Assembly: GCA_028874175.1 (NCBI GenBank)
Contig: JAPPLN010000049.1
Coordinates: forward strand, 1-54,728
Reading direction: 5' to 3'
Source: Chloroflexota bacterium
Lineage (GTDB): Bacteria; Chloroflexota; UBA11872
DNA: 54,728 bases
Shown here: in pieces, positions 52,234 through 54,728 of the stretch
How the letters are laid out: each line of letters begins with the position of its first letter
Position numbering within the stretch: the stretch's first letter is position 1
Notes under the pieces: generated by a model
What the model was told of the DNA's origin: nothing
Database searches by the model: none
Seen by the model: the letters and a program-made list of their open reading frames with translations, nothing else
Made by a program: the position numbers and the translations under genes

Positions 52234-53070
52234 TCAGGCTGGGTCCCGATCGGCCTCCGACCACCAGCGGTGCAGATCGGCTGCTGGCGGCGATCCGTCG
52301 TACGCGGCTATCCGTGTTCCGAACGTCCACGACGCGCCGTCCACGATAGTCAGCGGTTCGTACATGGTGGGATTGAGCAGGCTGGCTCCGTAGAACCGGG
52401 CGAAGGTGGGCACCGGTGACGAGGCCGGATGCGCCATCAGCGCGGCCCCGCAGGCGTGACCGCCGATGGCACCGCGAACGTCCACCCAGCGGACGGGATG
52501 TCCGTTGATCGCGTCGGCGCTTTCTCGCCCCTCCGAATCGCACATTCGGCCCCCGTCATCCTGGTCGAGGGCGTCGATCAGGCGGCAGCCCGCCCACGAG
52601 TGGTTATCCACCTCGAGTTCCAGAGCGCCGTGCGACGCATGCAGGGTTGACACCATGTCCAGCAGGTGCGCCGGCCCGGCGCGCCGAACCTCGTGGCGGC
52701 GGGCCTCAGTGGCGACCACCGTGCCCCGCCGGTCGCGCCACTCCAGATCGAGGTCGATCCGTGCGCAAGTCACGTCGGCGTCCGAGGCAACCCGGACAGG
52801 CACGATCCAGCCGGCGTCGACCAGGTCGTGGAAGGAATTAACGCCGTTGACCTGCGCGTGCCCGATCCAGACGCCCTTGTGGTGCGGGAAATTGTGCGCG
52901 CCCATTTCCGTAACGGGAAACCCGGCCGGCGTATACAGCGGATGCACGCACGGGCGCATCAGGAACAGGTCCTTGTCCGCCCCACCCAGGTTGAGGGCCA
53001 TAACCGTGCGCTCCCCGTCCAACACGCGCAGGCGGTTGAAGAAGCGCGGTTCCTGGAACTGAATCTGCAT
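52234..53070 (-). CDS. DUF6807 (PmoA family) protein
   Basis: A 278-residue beta-rich cytoplasmic protein of the DUF6807 family, sometimes misnamed methane monooxygenase PmoA. The pattern includes RPCVHPLYTPAGFPVTEMGA with HNFPHHKGVWIGHAQVNG, then the strand ARIDLDLEWRDRRGTVVATE, LELEVDNHSWAGC, and the late FARFYGASLLNPTMYEPLTI. The conserved HPLYTP and HHKG-hW segments suggest a sugar-binding or carbohydrate-active role, as many members sit with sugar-utilisation genes. Here it is divergent from a solute-binding lipoprotein gene with 194 bp between, which fits a sugar uptake locus. The enzymatic activity is not known to me. Confidence 0.87.
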   Translation of the reverse strand: MQIQFQEPRFFNRLRVLDGERTVMALNLGGADKDLFLMRPCVHPLYTPAGFPVTEMGAHNFPHHKGVWIGHAQVNGVNSFHDLVDAGWIVPVRVASDADVTCARIDLDLEWRDRRGTVVATEARRHEVRRAGPAHLLDMVSTLHASHGALELEVDNHSWAGCRLIDALDQDDGGRMCDSEGRESADAINGHPVRWVDVRGAIGGHACGAALMAHPASSPVPTFARFYGASLLNPTMYEPLTIVDGASWTFGTRIAAYDGSPPAADLHRWWSEADRDPA

Positions 53071-53264
53071 GAGCGGTCCTGATCGGGGGCGTGGACACGG
53101 GAGTAGCCGGAGGTTGGGCCGCCAGCCTTGACCTCGCTACGCCTCGCTCGCTAGTCTGCCCTACTTTCACGCTCTTGAAGTGGCGAGCCTTTCGGTCCGT
53201 GTCGGGCAGATACGGGCAGGTGACTTGTCGGACAGGGGCTACTTGGGAGGGAGCGGTCGCAGGA

Positions 53265-54728
53265 ATGGTAACCCGGAGGCAGTTGCTTCGAATGGGAGGC
53301 ACGGCCGCCCTGGGGATTTCCGGCGCGGTAGCGCTGGCGGCCTGCGGCGAGACGCAGGTTGTAACCAAGGAAGTCCCCGTCGAAAAGGTCGTGGTCAAAG
53401 AGGTTGAGGTCGAGAAGATCGTCACTCAACAGATCGAAAAGGTCGTAACGCAGGAAGTCGAAAAGATCGTCCGGGAGCAAGTTCCGGTCGAGAAGATCGT
53501 TGAGGTTCAGAAGGTCGTCGAGGTTCCGGTCGAGAAGGTCGTTGAAGTCGAGAAGGTCGTCACCAAGGAAGTCCAGAAGGTCGTCGAGAAGGTCGTGCAG
53601 GTCGAGAAGATGGCCGAGCGCCCGCGCGCGGTCATTCGGCTGGCCAACGACCACTCGTCCGGCGCTCGTGGCGCTGCGATGAACTGGGCGCTGGACAAGT
53701 TCCACCAGCAGTTCCCGCACATCGCCATCAAGTTCGAGCCGCAGGACCACCTGTATGTGGACTCATTCTCGATCCACATCGCCGCCGGCACGCAGGCCGA
53801 GTTGGCGCTGCTGGACGGCGGCTTCTTCAACACCTGGGTGCACCGCGGCGGCTTTGCCCGCATCGACGGTGCGCTGAACAAGCACCCGGATTGGGACCCC
53901 ACCAAGTGGTACGCCCCGCCGGACGAGATGACGGTCGGTCAGTTTGACGATGACCGAATCAACCACAAGGCCCCGCACACCACGGGATACGGCGGGGTCG
54001 CCCAGTTTGGGATGCCCTACCAGGGCAACATCAACGGGAAGATCTACAACTTCACGTTGCTGGAGGAGCGCGGGATTCCCATGCCGGTCGAAGGCTCCTA
54101 CCACCTGGAGCGCGAGGCCGCGGATCTGTTCGCGCAGGCGTCCGACCCGGAAGCCGGGACGTACGGCGTGCGCATGTCGTCCAACGCCTGGATCGTCTGG
54201 GGTAGCTGGGCTCGCGCCTTGCAGAACTCCGGGAACCACATGTACCGCGCGCCGGACCAGTTGCACTGGGACATCTTCAACGACGGCGGCGACCGCGGCT
54301 TTGCCTTCGCCGTCAACACCGTGTTGGGTGGCACGGCTCCGCCGTTCGACCAGGTCCAGCAGGTCGCCGGGGAGTTCGGGGACCCGTTCTCGGCCGGCAA
54401 GATGGCCACCTACTGGACCGGCGGTGGCGTCGGCTCGACTATCCCGCGCATCAAGGACCGCTTCTCCTGGGGTCTTGGACCCATTGAGGAAGGCGACCGC
54501 GGCGGCGCACCGCATCACTTCACCAATCAGGGTCAGTACTGCACCGCCACGGCCGAGCGGAACGGCTTGGTGGAGGAGTGCACCGAGACCCTGCTGTACT
54601 TCGCAGGCCCCGAGGTCCAGGGCCGAATTGCCATTGACCGCGGCTCCCTGCCCATGCTCAAGACCGTGATCACGTCCGACGAGTTCAAGGCCGGGCCGCC
54701 CGAAAACCACGGGTACTACAAGACCTGG
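53265..54728 (+). CDS. Extracellular solute-binding lipoprotein, truncated at the window end
   Basis: The ABC transporter binding protein starts at ATG 53265 and stays open to the window edge, so its C-terminus is missing. The N-terminus is a Tat signal (TRRQLLRMGGTAALG) with lipobox (VALAACGE). Residues about 30-110 are an unbroken run of K-E-V-P-V-E-K-V-V-like repeats, a stalk. Then the family 1 binding domain begins (AVIRLANDHSSGARGAAMNW ... FHQQFPHIAIKFEP), with later WIVWGSWARALQNSGN and GKMATYWTGGGVG. The substrate is likely a sugar or other organic solute; permease genes should lie downstream. Convergence with the DUF6807 gene upstream is divergent transcription from one 194-bp region. 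Confidence 0.9.
   Translation, partial: MVTRRQLLRMGGTAALGISGAVALAACGETQVVTKEVPVEKVVVKEVEVEKIVTQQIEKVVTQEVEKIVREQVPVEKIVEVQKVVEVPVEKVVEVEKVVTKEVQKVVEKVVQVEKMAERPRAVIRLANDHSSGARGAAMNWALDKFHQQFPHIAIKFEPQDHLYVDSFSIHIAAGTQAELALLDGGFFNTWVHRGGFARIDGALNKHPDWDPTKWYAPPDEMTVGQFDDDRINHKAPHTTGYGGVAQFGMPYQGNINGKIYNFTLLEERGIPMPVEGSYHLEREAADLFAQASDPEAGTYGVRMSSNAWIVWGSWARALQNSGNHMYRAPDQLHWDIFNDGGDRGFAFAVNTVLGGTAPPFDQVQQVAGEFGDPFSAGKMATYWTGGGVGSTIPRIKDRFSWGLGPIEEGDRGGAPHHFTNQGQYCTATAERNGLVEECTETLLYFAGPEVQGRIAIDRGSLPMLKTVITSDEFKAGPPENHGYYKTW

Overview
The window comes from a GC-rich bacterial chromosome, most likely a member of the Chloroflexota. This is an inference from gene content, not a phylogeny. The main clue is a pair of exported lipoproteins whose N-termini carry long runs of E-V-P-V-E-K-V-V type repeats, a style familiar from Chloroflexota solute-binding proteins. 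Other clues are the gene order rnc-smc, secA-prfB-ftsE-ftsX-ctpA and rho-rplI-dnaB, and many single-copy catabolic dehydrogenases. Long open frames opposite real genes are common here because of the base composition and have been left out.

Layout. 1-6.7 kb is accessory: the end of a TauE/SafE permease, a repeat-filled spacer, several small membrane or antitoxin-like proteins, an AT-richer trypsin-like protease, an orphan ribbon-helix-helix protein, a nitrilase-family hydrolase, an acetyltransferase and a MntA-HepT toxin-antitoxin pair. 6.8-28 kb is core: ilvE, rnc, smc and a kinase-less PASTA protein on the plus strand. On the minus strand lie rho-rplI-dnaB, a Cu/Zn superoxide dismutase, an alcohol dehydrogenase, and then a long cell-envelope/secretion operon secA-prfB-peptidase-ftsE-ftsX-ftsE2-ctpA. 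That operon holds a classic prfB programmed frameshift, a probable frameshift in the peptidase gene, and a 268-bp MITE-like element placed exactly between the ftsX stop codon and the ftsE2 ribosome binding site. 28-41 kb is metabolic: two Ldh-family dehydrogenases, an iron alcohol dehydrogenase, a DSD1-type PLP enzyme, NfeD-stomatin, an M14 peptidase, a lipoprotein-anchored putative glycoside hydrolase and an aspartate aminotransferase.

41.4-50.2 kb is the most unusual part. Seven minus-strand genes, three junctions of which overlap by 4 bp, encode a SRPBCC protein, a TPR-like protein, a flavin halogenase-like enzyme with a C-terminal PqqD-like domain, an AlkD-like DNA glycosylase, a nucleoside hydrolase, a nucleotidyltransferase, and a secreted protein built of four exact-period 87-residue, tryptophan-rich, two-cysteine repeats. 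A halogenase carrying a peptide-recognition-like domain, encoded in the same operon as a multi-copy Trp-rich secreted protein, suggests a peptide- or protein-modifying system. The AlkD-like gene would fit self-protection. This is a hypothesis.

50.3-54.7 kb holds a tRNA-Glu, a cupin, a DUF4202 protein, two tandem cyclic-di-AMP receptor-like proteins, a DUF6807 protein and the start of a Tat-type lipoprotein solute-binding protein that runs off the window.
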